DNA of 64,000 nt, taken from Paenibacillus thiaminolyticus (GTDB lineage: Bacteria > Bacillota > Bacilli > Paenibacillales > Paenibacillaceae). Below the pieces are notes generated by a model. That model was not told where the DNA came from and did no database searches. It saw nothing but the letters and a program-made list of their open reading frames with translations. The translations under genes and the position numbers were made by a program. Each line of letters opens with the position of its first letter. The stretch's first letter is position 1. The stretch spans positions 6,479,501 through 6,543,500 of the forward strand of contig NZ_CP041405.1 of NCBI RefSeq assembly GCF_007066085.1. The letters run 5' to 3'. Of the stretch, positions 16,250 through 25,148 are shown piece after piece.

Positions 16250-16717
16250 ATGGTGAAGCAGAGCGATAACAGCCGCTTTCGCATCATAGCGATCAACGAA
16301 GCGATTCAGGAGCAGGCCATAGCGATTATTTTAGAAGGCTTGGAGGAACGATTCGGCTTCCTGGATCGAACCTTGAATCCCGACTTGCGGGATATTCAAC
16401 GCCATTACATAGACAAAGGGTATATGTTCCTCGTCGGCATGCTCGATGCGGAACCGATTGGCACCGGCGCATTAGTAGAAGAGACAGAAGACACCGGACG
16501 GATCGTCCGCATGTCCGTCTCCAAGCCTTATCGAAGACATGGATATGCCCATATGATCCTGTCTGAACTGGAACGGAAGGCAGTGGAGCAAGGAATGAGG
16601 CGCCTCGTTCTGGAGACGAATAAAGAATGGCAAAGCGCGGTCCAATTCTATGAAGCGAATGGCTTTGAGCAATATGCGATAGATGATAGACGAACCCATA
16701 TGGAGAAATGGATATAA
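16250..16717 (+). CDS. GNAT-family acetyltransferase
   Basis: A 155-residue GNAT enzyme. The sequence RIVRMSVSKPYRRHGYAHMI (residues 83-102) contains the V-strand and the RRHGYA acetyl-CoA loop; LVLETNKEWQSAVQFYEANGF is the typical C-terminal portion of small-molecule or peptide N-acetyltransferases. Start at ATG 16250 or GTG 16253 behind AAAGGAG. The substrate is unknown. It follows the broken hydrolase by 68 bp. Confidence 0.9.
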   Translation: MVKQSDNSRFRIIAINEAIQEQAIAIILEGLEERFGFLDRTLNPDLRDIQRHYIDKGYMFLVGMLDAEPIGTGALVEETEDTGRIVRMSVSKPYRRHGYAHMILSELERKAVEQGMRRLVLETNKEWQSAVQFYEANGFEQYAIDDRRTHMEKWI

Positions 16718-16758
16718 GGAAATTCAATGAAGCATGATGGGGAGCAGGGAGGTTCGTC

Positions 16759-16875
16759 ATGAAGAATTCGAACCAGCCAAGCGATGCGGAGGAACGCCCT
16801 TAGACGGGAGATTCGGCATTGGATGAAGAGGAGGCCCGGATGCCGATCGGCATGGTACCCGGCCCCCTTGAATGA
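16759..16875 (+). pseudogene. Possible small acidic protein interrupted by TAG
   Basis: ATG 16759 has a strong GGGAGG site and reads MKNSNQPSDAEERP to a TAG at 16801. The same frame continues TGDSALDEEEARMP to a TGA at 16875. An acidic peptide of about 38 residues may have been interrupted by a nonsense change. There is no family match. Confidence 0.25.
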
Positions 16876-16892
16876 ATCTCGTTGAACCGCTG

Positions 16893-17849
16893 TTAAATGA
16901 ACTTATATTTTCGCATCCATTGTTCGAGAAGCTTGAGGAACTCTGCGTCGATTGGATCGGTGATCGTTTTTTTATATTCCTTTACTAGCCCTAGCATGGT
17001 ATGGGGCTTGTCATATTTTCGCAGGATATGATTCATCTGCGGCACGATATGCCATTCCGTCTCGCCCTTGGCGGCTTCTGCGAACATTTTTGCGTGCTCC
17101 GGCGGAGCTTGAATATCGTTCGAGCCCGTGATGGCCAAAAGGGGACAGGATACTTTCTTCACGTATTCCGCAAGGTTCAGAGCGGCATGTTCTTGAAACC
17201 ATTTGGCGCAAAATTTGGCGCCTTTAAATTGCAAGGTTGGCGTTGCGGAGGAAAGCGCCATTTCCATAAAAGCGGCACTTTGCTTTCTGGTTCTCCCCGG
17301 CACATTGAACAAACGGAACAGCAAGCCCTTGATTCCTTTTGCGCACTCCATTTCTTGCAGCGCCTGTGCCGATTGACGCGGCATGGTGTCATGCACCAAA
17401 TTATCGAAGGCGCCGGCGATCAGCATCAGCCCCTGCACCGGCTGGCTCGCCTGCACGACAGGGGCGATTATCGCTCCTTCGCTATGTCCCAATATGACAA
17501 TTCGATTCGGATCGATTTCTGGCCGGGACTGCAGGAAGCGGACGCAAGCCGTGCTGTCCTCCACCAGATCCCAGAACCCGGTGTCATAAAAATTCCCTCC
17601 GCTCGCATGCGTACCGCGCTTGTCGTAGCGCAGCGTTACCAGTCCCATTTTTCCCAACGCATCCGCCAGGTCTTTATAAATATTCATGTTGAGGCCGCCG
17701 CCGTTGCCGTTCCGATCGCTCTCTCCCGTCCCGGAAATGAGTAAAATCGCGGGGGCAGGTTGAACCGCGGCACGCGGCACCGACAATGTTCCGGCCACAG
17801 GATAAGCGCTGTCAATCGTTACCTCGATTTCACTACAATGTGCGTTCAT
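16893..17849 (-). CDS. Alpha/beta hydrolase (dienelactone hydrolase/acyl-peptidase-like)
   Basis: A 318-residue cytoplasmic alpha/beta hydrolase. The oxyanion strand is LLISGTGESDRNGN, LRYDKRGTHASGG follows, the nucleophile elbow is GHSEGA near residue 122, the acid strand is LLAITGSNDIQ, and MNHILRK supplies the histidine. It resembles the YqkD/BAAT-like hydrolase group. Start at ATG 17849 behind GAGGGAGAA, five bases after the upstream helix-turn-helix gene, so the two form an operon and the regulator may control this enzyme. Confidence 0.9.
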   Translation of the reverse strand: MNAHCSEIEVTIDSAYPVAGTLSVPRAAVQPAPAILLISGTGESDRNGNGGGLNMNIYKDLADALGKMGLVTLRYDKRGTHASGGNFYDTGFWDLVEDSTACVRFLQSRPEIDPNRIVILGHSEGAIIAPVVQASQPVQGLMLIAGAFDNLVHDTMPRQSAQALQEMECAKGIKGLLFRLFNVPGRTRKQSAAFMEMALSSATPTLQFKGAKFCAKWFQEHAALNLAEYVKKVSCPLLAITGSNDIQAPPEHAKMFAEAAKGETEWHIVPQMNHILRKYDKPHTMLGLVKEYKKTITDPIDAEFLKLLEQWMRKYKFI

Positions 17850-17854
17850 GCCGT

Positions 17855-18406
17855 CTATTCTCCCTCGCTTTTATTTTCCGCTTCCGGAATGATGACGAGC
17901 GAAAGCGTTCGGCGCCGTCTCCCCGGAGCGGGGCCGTGCTGCATTGCTTTTTGCAGTGCTTCCTGAAAAGGAACGATCACTTCTGCGAATTCATCGTCAC
18001 TCAAATAGAGGGAGCATTGGCGGTAACCGACGCCGTCTTGAGCCATATTGATATCGGGTTGTTCTAAATATTGAGAAAAATCATGAAGCAGACTGGAAAC
18101 GAACGTCGTGAAATATCGCATATGGTCATCTTTTGTTATATTTTCAAGGTCAGCTTCGGTTAAGTTCACTCCTTCCTCAGATAATGCGTATACCTTCTCG
18201 ACTACGCCGCGAACTTGATATTGATCGACGACAATCAGCACCTCTGCTTCGGCCAATTTATGGAGATGACGATAAAGCGTAGCCTGCGGAACTTCGGGCA
18301 GCAGCTCGTGCAATTGCAAAGCGGTGGCTCGTTGTTGACGCATGACATTAAGAATGATCTTCATCCTTACCGGATGCAGGAGCAAATCGGCTTTATTCTT
18401 TTTCAA
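17855..18406 (-). CDS. Winged helix-turn-helix regulator (ArsR-like)
   Basis: A 183-residue DNA-binding protein. The N-terminal winged helix (LLHPVRMKIILNVMRQQRAT, then ATLYRHLHKLAEAEVLIVV) has the ArsR/helix_turn_helix_20 arrangement; the C-terminal helical half (about 95-183) would hold the dimer and ligand part. It has no metal-binding cysteine box. It is translated just ahead of the alpha/beta hydrolase, suggesting substrate-responsive control of that gene. Confidence 0.87.
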   Translation of the reverse strand: MKKNKADLLLHPVRMKIILNVMRQQRATALQLHELLPEVPQATLYRHLHKLAEAEVLIVVDQYQVRGVVEKVYALSEEGVNLTEADLENITKDDHMRYFTTFVSSLLHDFSQYLEQPDINMAQDGVGYRQCSLYLSDDEFAEVIVPFQEALQKAMQHGPAPGRRRRTLSLVIIPEAENKSEGE

Positions 18407-18619
18407 ATGGATTACCGCCTATCATTCATTGTTATCAAAAATTATTACATTCTCAAATATGATAATATAATTCGGCTCAAGGGATGTCAAGCAGACGGTG
18501 TCATTCGATTAGCTGGAAAAACAGTTGAAACTCCATTATGATCGATCGGTAAGCAAGTTCGGGGGCGTTTACACATGAGCAATTAGGAAGAAAATGGCAG
18601 AGACAGGAGGGGCAATTGC

Positions 18620-21600
18620 TTGGGCTTTCAGTTAGATGATCAGATGATTCGACTGCTGTGCGGCCGGTTCTCCTATGAGGACGGGGAAGTTTTGTTCCAA
18701 TCGCACAAAGTGATGATAGCAAGGGAGACAGGATCAGGGACGCCGCGTTACGAGGCAGCGATCGAAGAGGACAAGCTCATCCTTCAAGTTACCGTTGAGT
18801 TTTCGCATGGGGAAGAGATGAAGGCTTCATGCACTTGTCCGGCATTTCATCCCGAGGACCAATACTGCGCTCATATTGCCGCGGCGCTGATGGCTATTCA
18901 CGACAGGCAGCTTGCGGATGAAGCCCCGGAGCAGGGACGGGACGGCAGGCTGCAGACCGTAGAGGATGCAGGGGAGCGGATATTGAAGCTGTTCGATGAG
19001 AAGCCGCTTCGTCCAACCGAAGCCCGTCCTCTCTTCGATCCGAGGGAAGTGCTTGACGTGGAATTCATATGCAAGCCCGTGATCTGCAGGGATGAGAAGT
19101 ACAGGCTCGGGATAGAGCTGAGAATCGGCCCGCGCCGGTTATACAAGGTTCAATATGTAGAGGAATTGCTCCGTGGCATCGAGCACCGCGAAGCGTGCAA
19201 GGTGTCCAGATATTTTACGTACGACCCGGAGCTTCACAGCTTCCGTTCAGCAAATAACGCGGTCCTTCAGCTTCTGATACGCATGCTCGACAGTGATATG
19301 AGGTATATAGAGACGGCACATGATTCCGAACGGCTGCTGCTCATTCATGCTTCCGTGTGGGAAGAGCTTCTTCCCCTGCTCACGGCGGCTCCGGCAGTTA
19401 AGGTGATGCAGGGCGGCAGCAGCTTCGATGGGATCGTTATCGCGGACGGGCCGCTCCCGCTTGTCTTCGGCTTCGATCAGTCTCAGATAAAAGATCAAGG
19501 TTACGAGCTGGACATAGCAGGTCTGGAACGGGTTATCCCGATGACGGCCTATGGATGCGCGCTCTCCGAAGGGAAGCTGTGGAGCCTTCCGCAGGAGCCG
19601 CTCAAACGCCTTGCCGATCTGCAGCGGATCGTCGACGCATCTCATAGCAACCGGATTGCGATTAAGCCGGAGCAAGCGGAGCCATTTATGGAGAAGGTCA
19701 TCCCGGGCTTGATGAAGCTGGGCCAAGTCCGGATTAGCCAATCCGTCTCCGATCAAATGGTGCGGACGCCGCTTGTCGCCAAGCTGTATCTCGATCGGGT
19801 CAAGGAACGCCTCCTTGCCGGATTGGAGTTCCATTACGGCACGATGGTCATCAATCCGCTGGAGAGCAGAGGACAGGGGAGCGGCGAGGGCCGGATTCTG
19901 CTCCGGGACGGCGAGAAGGAGCGGCGGATACTAGAGCTGCTGGAGCGCAATTCCTTCGTGAAGACGGAGGGAGGGTTCTTTCTGGCCGATGAAGAGCAAG
20001 AGTTCGACTTCCTCTATCATGTGCTGCCTGAACTGGAGAAGCTTGTCCACGTCTTCGCGACCACGGCGGTAAAGTTGAGGCTGCATCCCCTGTCTGATCG
20101 CCCAGCCGTAAAGGTCGACGTCGATGAGCGCACGGATTGGCTGGAGTTCCAGTTCGAGATGGACGGGATTCCGGAAGCGGAGATCCGCCGCATTATCCAG
20201 GCTCTCGAAGAAAAGCGAAAATACCACCGGCTATCCAACGGCGCGCTGCTTCCGCTCGATCGCGCCGAGCTTCAGGAAATCATCGCCTTTCTCAATGATA
20301 TGGGGATGCGGCAGGAGCATATCCAAGGGACGAGGCTGCGGCTGCCGGTTGCGCGCGGACTTCAATGGATGGATACGGTGCACACAGGAAGTGCGATCCG
20401 TCTCGGCAAAGGGTTCCGCAAGCTGCTGGAGCATATGCGCAATCCCGACCATCTGGAATTCCCCATACCCGCTTCGATTGCTCCGATTTTGCGCGAGTAC
20501 CAGCAGTATGGATTCCAATGGCTGAAGACACTCGCCCATTATCGCCTCGGCGGGATATTGGCGGATGAGATGGGATTGGGCAAGACGATCCAGAGCATTG
20601 CCTTCGTGCTCTCTGTGCTGCCGGACATCCGGGATGCAGGCATGCCGGCCCTGATTGTGTCTCCGGCTTCTCTCATGTACAACTGGCGCAATGAGCTCAA
20701 CCGCTTCGCGCCCGAGCTTCGCGTCGCGATTGCGGACGGAAGCAAGGAAGAGAGAAGCCGCATCGTGCGCGATGCATCCCGCACCGATGTCATCATTACC
20801 TCGTATCCTCTGTTGCGCCAGGATATCGGACAGATTGCGGGCACGAGGTTCCATACGCTGATATTGGACGAGGCCCAGGCGTTCAAGAACTATGCGACCC
20901 TGACGGCCCAAGCCGTAAAGGCCATTCAGGCCCGGCATCGCTTCGCTCTGACGGGAACTCCTGTGGAGAACCGGTTGGAGGAGTTGTGGTCGATCTGCGA
21001 CGTTATTTGTCCCGGACTGTTCCCGGGGAGACGGGAATTCAATGAGCTCTCGCGGGATGCGGTGGCGCGGCGGGTGCGCCCCTTCCTGCTGCGCCGATTG
21101 AAGTCCGACGTACTGAAGGAGCTGCCGGATAAGATCGAATCGCAGCAAGCGTCGCAGCTGCTGCCGGAGCAGAAGAAGCTTTACGTAGCGTACCTCGCGG
21201 AGCTGCGGCAGGAAACGGTGAAGCATCTGCGCACAGGCGGCTTCCGGAAGAACCGGATCAAAATATTGGCGGGCTTGACCCGGCTGCGCCAGCTCTGCTG
21301 CCATCCCGCCTTGTTCGTCGAAGGCTATGCCGGCAGCTCGGCGAAGTTCGAACAATTGCTGGATATGATAGCGGAGTATCGGAGCGCTGGCAGGCGCATG
21401 CTTGTCTTTTCCCAATTCACGGAGATGCTCGGTCTGATTGCGCGGGAGCTGAGCAAGCATGGCGTGCCGTATTTCTACCTGGACGGCCAGACGCCTGCCC
21501 GCGAACGAGTCGAGCTGTGCGGCCGATTCAACGAGGGGGAGCGGGATCTGTTCCTTCTCTCGCTGAAGGCGGGAGGAACGGGATTGAACCTGACTGGAGC

Positions 21601-21850
21601 AGACACGATCATTCTGTACGATCTGTGGTGGAATCCGGCGGTGGAGCAGCAAGCGGCTGATCGGGCCCATCGGATCGGGCAGAAGAACGTCGTTCAAGTT
21701 ATCCGTCTTGTGACGCAAGGCACGATTGAAGAGAAGATGTATGAGCTCCAGCAGAAAAAAATGAACTTGATTCAAGAAGTGCTTGAACCGAGTCAGGAAG
21801 GATTATCCGCCATCACGGAAGAGGAAATCCGGGAGCTGCTCATGCTCTGA
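18620..21850 (+). CDS. SWIM zinc-finger SNF2-family helicase
   Basis: A 1076-residue Swi2/Snf2 ATPase, expected to translocate on DNA and remodel protein-DNA complexes. An N-terminal SWIM finger (C71, C73, C83, H85) precedes a bacterial SNF2-associated region (about 150-560). The DEAD-like lobe has Walker A ILADEMGLGKT near 648 and DEAQ near 750. The helicase C lobe carries LSLKAGGTGLNLTGAD and HRIGQ near 1000-1045. The start is TTG 18620, nine bases after AGGAGG at 18605-18610. Similar proteins are found in many Bacillota; the exact role is unknown. Confidence 0.95.
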   Translation: MGFQLDDQMIRLLCGRFSYEDGEVLFQSHKVMIARETGSGTPRYEAAIEEDKLILQVTVEFSHGEEMKASCTCPAFHPEDQYCAHIAAALMAIHDRQLADEAPEQGRDGRLQTVEDAGERILKLFDEKPLRPTEARPLFDPREVLDVEFICKPVICRDEKYRLGIELRIGPRRLYKVQYVEELLRGIEHREACKVSRYFTYDPELHSFRSANNAVLQLLIRMLDSDMRYIETAHDSERLLLIHASVWEELLPLLTAAPAVKVMQGGSSFDGIVIADGPLPLVFGFDQSQIKDQGYELDIAGLERVIPMTAYGCALSEGKLWSLPQEPLKRLADLQRIVDASHSNRIAIKPEQAEPFMEKVIPGLMKLGQVRISQSVSDQMVRTPLVAKLYLDRVKERLLAGLEFHYGTMVINPLESRGQGSGEGRILLRDGEKERRILELLERNSFVKTEGGFFLADEEQEFDFLYHVLPELEKLVHVFATTAVKLRLHPLSDRPAVKVDVDERTDWLEFQFEMDGIPEAEIRRIIQALEEKRKYHRLSNGALLPLDRAELQEIIAFLNDMGMRQEHIQGTRLRLPVARGLQWMDTVHTGSAIRLGKGFRKLLEHMRNPDHLEFPIPASIAPILREYQQYGFQWLKTLAHYRLGGILADEMGLGKTIQSIAFVLSVLPDIRDAGMPALIVSPASLMYNWRNELNRFAPELRVAIADGSKEERSRIVRDASRTDVIITSYPLLRQDIGQIAGTRFHTLILDEAQAFKNYATLTAQAVKAIQARHRFALTGTPVENRLEELWSICDVICPGLFPGRREFNELSRDAVARRVRPFLLRRLKSDVLKELPDKIESQQASQLLPEQKKLYVAYLAELRQETVKHLRTGGFRKNRIKILAGLTRLRQLCCHPALFVEGYAGSSAKFEQLLDMIAEYRSAGRRMLVFSQFTEMLGLIARELSKHGVPYFYLDGQTPARERVELCGRFNEGERDLFLLSLKAGGTGLNLTGADTIILYDLWWNPAVEQQAADRAHRIGQKNVVQVIRLVTQGTIEEKMYELQQKKMNLIQEVLEPSQEGLSAITEEEIRELLML

Positions 21851-21873
21851 CCCAGCGATCAGACCGGAAGGAG

Positions 21874-21897
21874 GCTGCGGGCGTGCCAGCCCGCAGC
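21874..21897 (+). terminator. GC-rich hairpin after the helicase gene
   Basis: A perfect 9-bp stem GCTGCGGGC with GCCCGCAGC starting 23 bp after the stop. No T-run follows, so efficiency is uncertain. Confidence 0.4.
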
Positions 21898-22032
21898 GCG
21901 AATATTGCAATCCGCTACCGCTTCGCCGCAGGAGGCGCTGGACTCTCTCCAGGAAGAGTAAGGAAATATGGCATCCTGACAAAATAGGAAGCAAATGATA
22001 AGCTTGAACAAATGGATCAAGGAAGGTGGACT

Positions 22033-22191
22033 ATGCTAAATGGAGACTATTTCGTTGGCTGGGGCACGCTGGCTCTGATCAACGCCGGATTGGCCCAGGG
22101 GAAGAACCGAAGCGGCTTGAACTGGTTCTTGCTGTCTTTGCTGCTTGGCCCGATCGCTACCTTAAGTCTCGTGCTCTGGGATAAAAAGTAA
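22033..22191 (+). CDS. Conserved-looking small membrane protein (52 residues)
   Basis: ATG 22033 with GGAAGGTGG upstream opens a 52-residue frame. Its start is MLNGDYFVGWGTLALINAGL and it contains QGKNRSGLNWFLLSLLLGP, with two hydrophobic stretches joined by a polar turn and a charged end (LWDKK). Codon use is like neighbouring genes. It looks like one of the short two-helix membrane proteins common in Paenibacillus. The function is unknown. Confidence 0.65.
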   Translation: MLNGDYFVGWGTLALINAGLAQGKNRSGLNWFLLSLLLGPIATLSLVLWDKK

Positions 22192-22315
22192 GCATGAGTC
22201 ATCCGGGCCGCCGAGGGCCGGCGTATTCATCCGTTTAGATTCCCTTTGCGAGTGAATTCTAGATGGATCCTCTGATACAATAGAGGCAATATAATGAGAG
22301 GGTGAGCGAAAGCCG

Positions 22316-22468
22316 ATGATCTCCTAACCCTATCCGCCGCAGATTGAAGAATGCGAAGTGCTATGGATAGGATCGGTCTGGGCTTTTGCCGCCATACGGG
22401 ACGAGAACGACTCTGCTTATGAAGCGGAGCTTGTCTTAGTGCATTCATGCCAACCTCCTATCCGTTGA
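22316..22468 (+). pseudogene. Short reading frame interrupted by an early TAA
   Basis: After GAGAGGGTGAG, ATG 22316 reads MIS, then TAA, then 46 codons without a stop (PYPPQIEECEVLWIGSVWAF and on to PPIR) ending at a TGA inside the following terminator. The composition is protein-like. Either the fourth codon was mutated or the frame is fortuitous. Confidence 0.3.
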
Positions 22469-22487
22469 TCGGATCAGGAGGTTTTTT
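22452..22487 (+). terminator. Intrinsic terminator
   Basis: AACCTCCT pairs with AGGAGGTT, with inner ATCCG/CGGAT pairing, followed by TTTTTTG. Confidence 0.88.
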
Positions 22488-22490
22488 GAT

Positions 22491-22814
22491 GTGAGCCTCC
22501 TCTTTCCAGCGCATGAAGCGGTCGGGACCAAGCTGATTATCGGGAAATTTTGCTCCATCGCCGCGGAGGCGGTAGTCGTCCGGGATGTGGAGCCTTATCC
22601 GATAGCCGGCGGCGATCCTGCCTGGGGGATACGGAGGCGCTTCTCGCCCGAGACGATTCCGGAGCTGCTTGAGATTCGCAGGTGGGATTGCGGCAGCGTG
22701 GACGGCCTTTTCCGCCGCTGCCCTTCTTTTTGGGAACTGGTACGACATTTTATGTCGTATCGGCTGTTCTATAATGGGGGTGCATCACCAATAAAAACAG
22801 GAAGTATGAAATGA
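22491..22814 (+). pseudogene. Deletion remnant of a CatB/Vat-type O-acetyltransferase
   Basis: The frame reads KLIIGKFCSIA, an N-terminal strand of xenobiotic acyltransferases. It then jumps at once to AVVVRDVEPYPIAGGDPAWG and FSPETIPELLEIRRWDC, which belong to the C-terminal end. The hexapeptide-repeat core that forms the active site, about 100 residues, is absent, and the frame starts only at a GTG right after a terminator. It is a non-functional fragment of an enzyme class that acetylates chloramphenicol, streptogramins and other small molecules. Confidence 0.7.
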
Positions 22815-22827
22815 GGTTGCATCAAAA

Positions 22828-23031
22828 ATGGCAAAAACAAAGCGCGGCAAAGTGTTATGGAAGCTGCCTTCCCGGGGCCGAGGCACGTGCCCGATGTGCA
22901 GCAGCACACGCATCAAGCTTTTCTACGCTGTAACGAATACGGCCGGCCATACATATCAAGTCTGCAAGTATTGCCGGAATGCGCCGCAGTCCAAGATTGA
23001 TATGATTTCCGGTCAACCCGGCGTGTCATAG
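22828..23031 (+). CDS. Small zinc-ribbon protein
   Basis: A 67-residue basic protein with two CxxC knuckles, CPMCSSTRIK near residue 21 and CKYC near residue 48, spaced as in a zinc ribbon, and a basic N-terminus. It could bind nucleic acid or a ribosomal partner. I know no assigned function. Start at ATG 22828 with GAGG upstream; a strong terminator follows, so it forms its own short transcription unit. Confidence 0.82.
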   Translation: MAKTKRGKVLWKLPSRGRGTCPMCSSTRIKLFYAVTNTAGHTYQVCKYCRNAPQSKIDMISGQPGVS

Positions 23032-23044
23032 CGTACAGAGCAGG

Positions 23045-23077
23045 ACACCCGCTTCCTCGGCCAGGAAGCGGGTGTTG
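23045..23077 (+). terminator. Intrinsic terminator of the zinc-ribbon gene
   Basis: A perfect 13-bp stem, ACACCCGCTTCCT with AGGAAGCGGGTGT, 14 bp after the stop codon. Confidence 0.8.
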
Positions 23078-23171
23078 TCATGAATCCCAAGGTTGCGTCA
23101 GACAGAGCGGGAATGTTGTAATGAAGGAGCCGGGCACTAGCCACGGCAGACGGGAGGAAAGAGCAGAGAAC

Positions 23172-24080
23172 ATGAGCAATATGCACCGGATTCAATGGTT
23201 CGATCAGCAGATCAGAGCTGGGTTCTACCCGAACAGCAGTAAGCTAGCGGAGCAGTTCGAAATCTCGAAGCGGCAGGCGCAGCGGGATATCGAGTATTTG
23301 GAAGTCTCTCTCCGCGCTCCGCTGCTGTATGTGGCCAAGCACCGCGGTTATGTCTATGAGGATAAGGCGTATATGCTGCCGCTGCTGTACATTACGGAAG
23401 AAGAACAGGACGTGTTGAGATTCCTGGCTCATCGGTACCGTCAATATAACTATGAGAACGCGGCTGTCGTGCAGCGCATTGCCCATGTGCTGGAGCGCTT
23501 CGCCGGGCCGCCGGAGGAAGCGGGGGAGCATCGCCTGCCGATCTTCGCCGCTCATCCTCAGCGGATGCAGCATTGGCAGCTGCTGTCTCATGCGATCCGG
23601 GAGCGGCGTATTGTTCAGATTCGCTACCGTGAAGGCGGCCAAGAAGCGGAGCTGCCGATTCGTCCGCTTCATTTCACTGCATATTACAATTCGGACTATA
23701 TTACGGCTTATTGTGAACAGTCATGCAGAAAGCGCGCCTTCCGGCTGGACGGCATTCTCCATGTGCAGGTAACGGGAGAGACATTCGACCTGGACGAGAT
23801 AGACCGCACGGATTGGGAAGATGCGCCGATACCGCAGCGAAAGCCCTATCTGGCACGAATCGAGGTGGGAGCTCCGCTGCATGGGGAGTCGTGGCACGGT
23901 TACCCGATTCGCTCCATGCATGATCTGATGTACGAGGTCGAGTTCTATGATCCCGATTGCTTCATGCAGCATCTGCTCACCGCGGAGTGGGAGCGGCTGC
24001 TGTCTCCGAAATGGCTGCAGGCGAAGCTGCGGGACCGGTGCGGGCGCATCGCCGCCCGGCTGGAGGAAAAGGGGCGGTAA
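23172..24080 (+). CDS. WYL-domain transcriptional regulator
   Basis: About 302 residues. An N-terminal helix-turn-helix (SSKLAEQFEISKRQAQRDIE) is followed by the WYL ligand-sensing domain (residues about 140-225, with RRIVQIRYREGG and RPLHFTAYYNSDYITAYC, the latter replacing the usual WYL strand) and the C-terminal WCX extension. Such proteins respond to nucleotides or single-stranded DNA. The start is uncertain: ATG 23172 fits best, while ATG 23121 extends the frame without a good ribosome site. It directly precedes the tandem BtrH-like genes. Confidence 0.88.
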   Translation: MSNMHRIQWFDQQIRAGFYPNSSKLAEQFEISKRQAQRDIEYLEVSLRAPLLYVAKHRGYVYEDKAYMLPLLYITEEEQDVLRFLAHRYRQYNYENAAVVQRIAHVLERFAGPPEEAGEHRLPIFAAHPQRMQHWQLLSHAIRERRIVQIRYREGGQEAELPIRPLHFTAYYNSDYITAYCEQSCRKRAFRLDGILHVQVTGETFDLDEIDRTDWEDAPIPQRKPYLARIEVGAPLHGESWHGYPIRSMHDLMYEVEFYDPDCFMQHLLTAEWERLLSPKWLQAKLRDRCGRIAARLEEKGR

Positions 24081-24134
24081 GCGCATGACTGTCATTGGCA
24101 AGGGAAGCCGATGCATTCGGCAAGGAGGGATACG

Positions 24135-25133
24135 ATGCCGAGTATCTACTTGGAACAGATACAGATGAAGCGGGAATCGAAGTCGTTCACCGACAGCCTG
24201 TACGCGATATTGACGGCGGCCAACGGGTTCGACGGACCGAAATATTTGCTCTCCGGACTGAGCGGGATGGCGTTCAAGTTCTCTGTGCATGAGAAGCTGC
24301 TGCCCCTGTCGGTTACGGCCTATGGGCAGTGGGGGAGCGAGCATTATCCGGCGATAGACAACATGGGTTTTTTTACAGTAAGCGATGGAGGCAGAACGAG
24401 GCATTCTTCGTTCCGCTATTATCAGCAGGATGCCGTCCAATGGGTGAAGGAGAGTCTGGATCAGGGGCGGGGCGTCATCTATTGGATCCCGGAATTCGGC
24501 GTCATCCAAGGCTATGATGATGAAGATCGGGTCTTCTACATACAGGACGGTTGGTCTGCGGACAGTCATATCCTGCTCTATGACAACTTCGGATTGAATG
24601 TCACCCCGTTCTGGTACTGTCAGGTGGTGGGAGAGCAGGTGGCTGTAGACCGCTCGAAGCAGGTGCTGGAATCGCTGCGGCTAGCCGTCCAGGAGTGGGA
24701 GAGCCCATACAAGACGCTGCCGTCCACCGAGATTGGTTCCGGTGAGCTGGCTTATGACTTTCTCATTCGCGGCTTGGGGCACGGGGATTATGACGAATAC
24801 GGCGCCGTCTATATTATCGACTCGTATATTCAATCCCGGCGTGAGATACGCTCCTACCTGCAAGACGAAGGCGGGAGCTTGCCCGGCTTGGGCGAGGCCG
24901 TTCCCATCTATGACCGGCTCATCTCTGTTCTGGCGGATGCGTCGGAATGCATCGCCGTGCAGGGCGGCGCGAGACGAGTCGAGCGGAAGCGGCTTGCATC
25001 GCTGCAGCATGCGATCGCCGAAGCGAAGAAGCTGGACGGGGAAGCGATTGAGCTGTTCCGCGAACTGTCGGGACAATATCCGGATCTGAAAAGGGAGACG
25101 ATCCCGCGATGGGGACTCCATATCCCAAGATGA
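24135..25133 (+). CDS. BtrH/C39-like fold protein, paralog 1
   Basis: A 332-residue cytoplasmic protein starting at ATG 24135 behind AAGGAGGG. The first 190 residues have the layout of BtrH N-terminal/C39-like domains: YLLSGLSGMAFKF, DQGRGVIYW, VIQGYDDED, and DNFGLNVTPFWYCQVV. A helical C-terminal domain follows. BtrH is an acyl transfer enzyme in butirosin synthesis, and the fold derives from papain-like peptidases. A clear catalytic cysteine is not visible here, so the activity is open. It is tandem with a diverged paralog and downstream of a WYL regulator. Confidence 0.75.
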   Translation: MPSIYLEQIQMKRESKSFTDSLYAILTAANGFDGPKYLLSGLSGMAFKFSVHEKLLPLSVTAYGQWGSEHYPAIDNMGFFTVSDGGRTRHSSFRYYQQDAVQWVKESLDQGRGVIYWIPEFGVIQGYDDEDRVFYIQDGWSADSHILLYDNFGLNVTPFWYCQVVGEQVAVDRSKQVLESLRLAVQEWESPYKTLPSTEIGSGELAYDFLIRGLGHGDYDEYGAVYIIDSYIQSRREIRSYLQDEGGSLPGLGEAVPIYDRLISVLADASECIAVQGGARRVERKRLASLQHAIAEAKKLDGEAIELFRELSGQYPDLKRETIPRWGLHIPR

Positions 25134-25148
25134 AGGAGGGGAGGAAGG

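Noticed and set aside
20231..21775. 514-codon minus-strand frame opposite the SNF2 helicase
   Set aside because: It is antisense to conserved helicase motifs and resembles no protein family.
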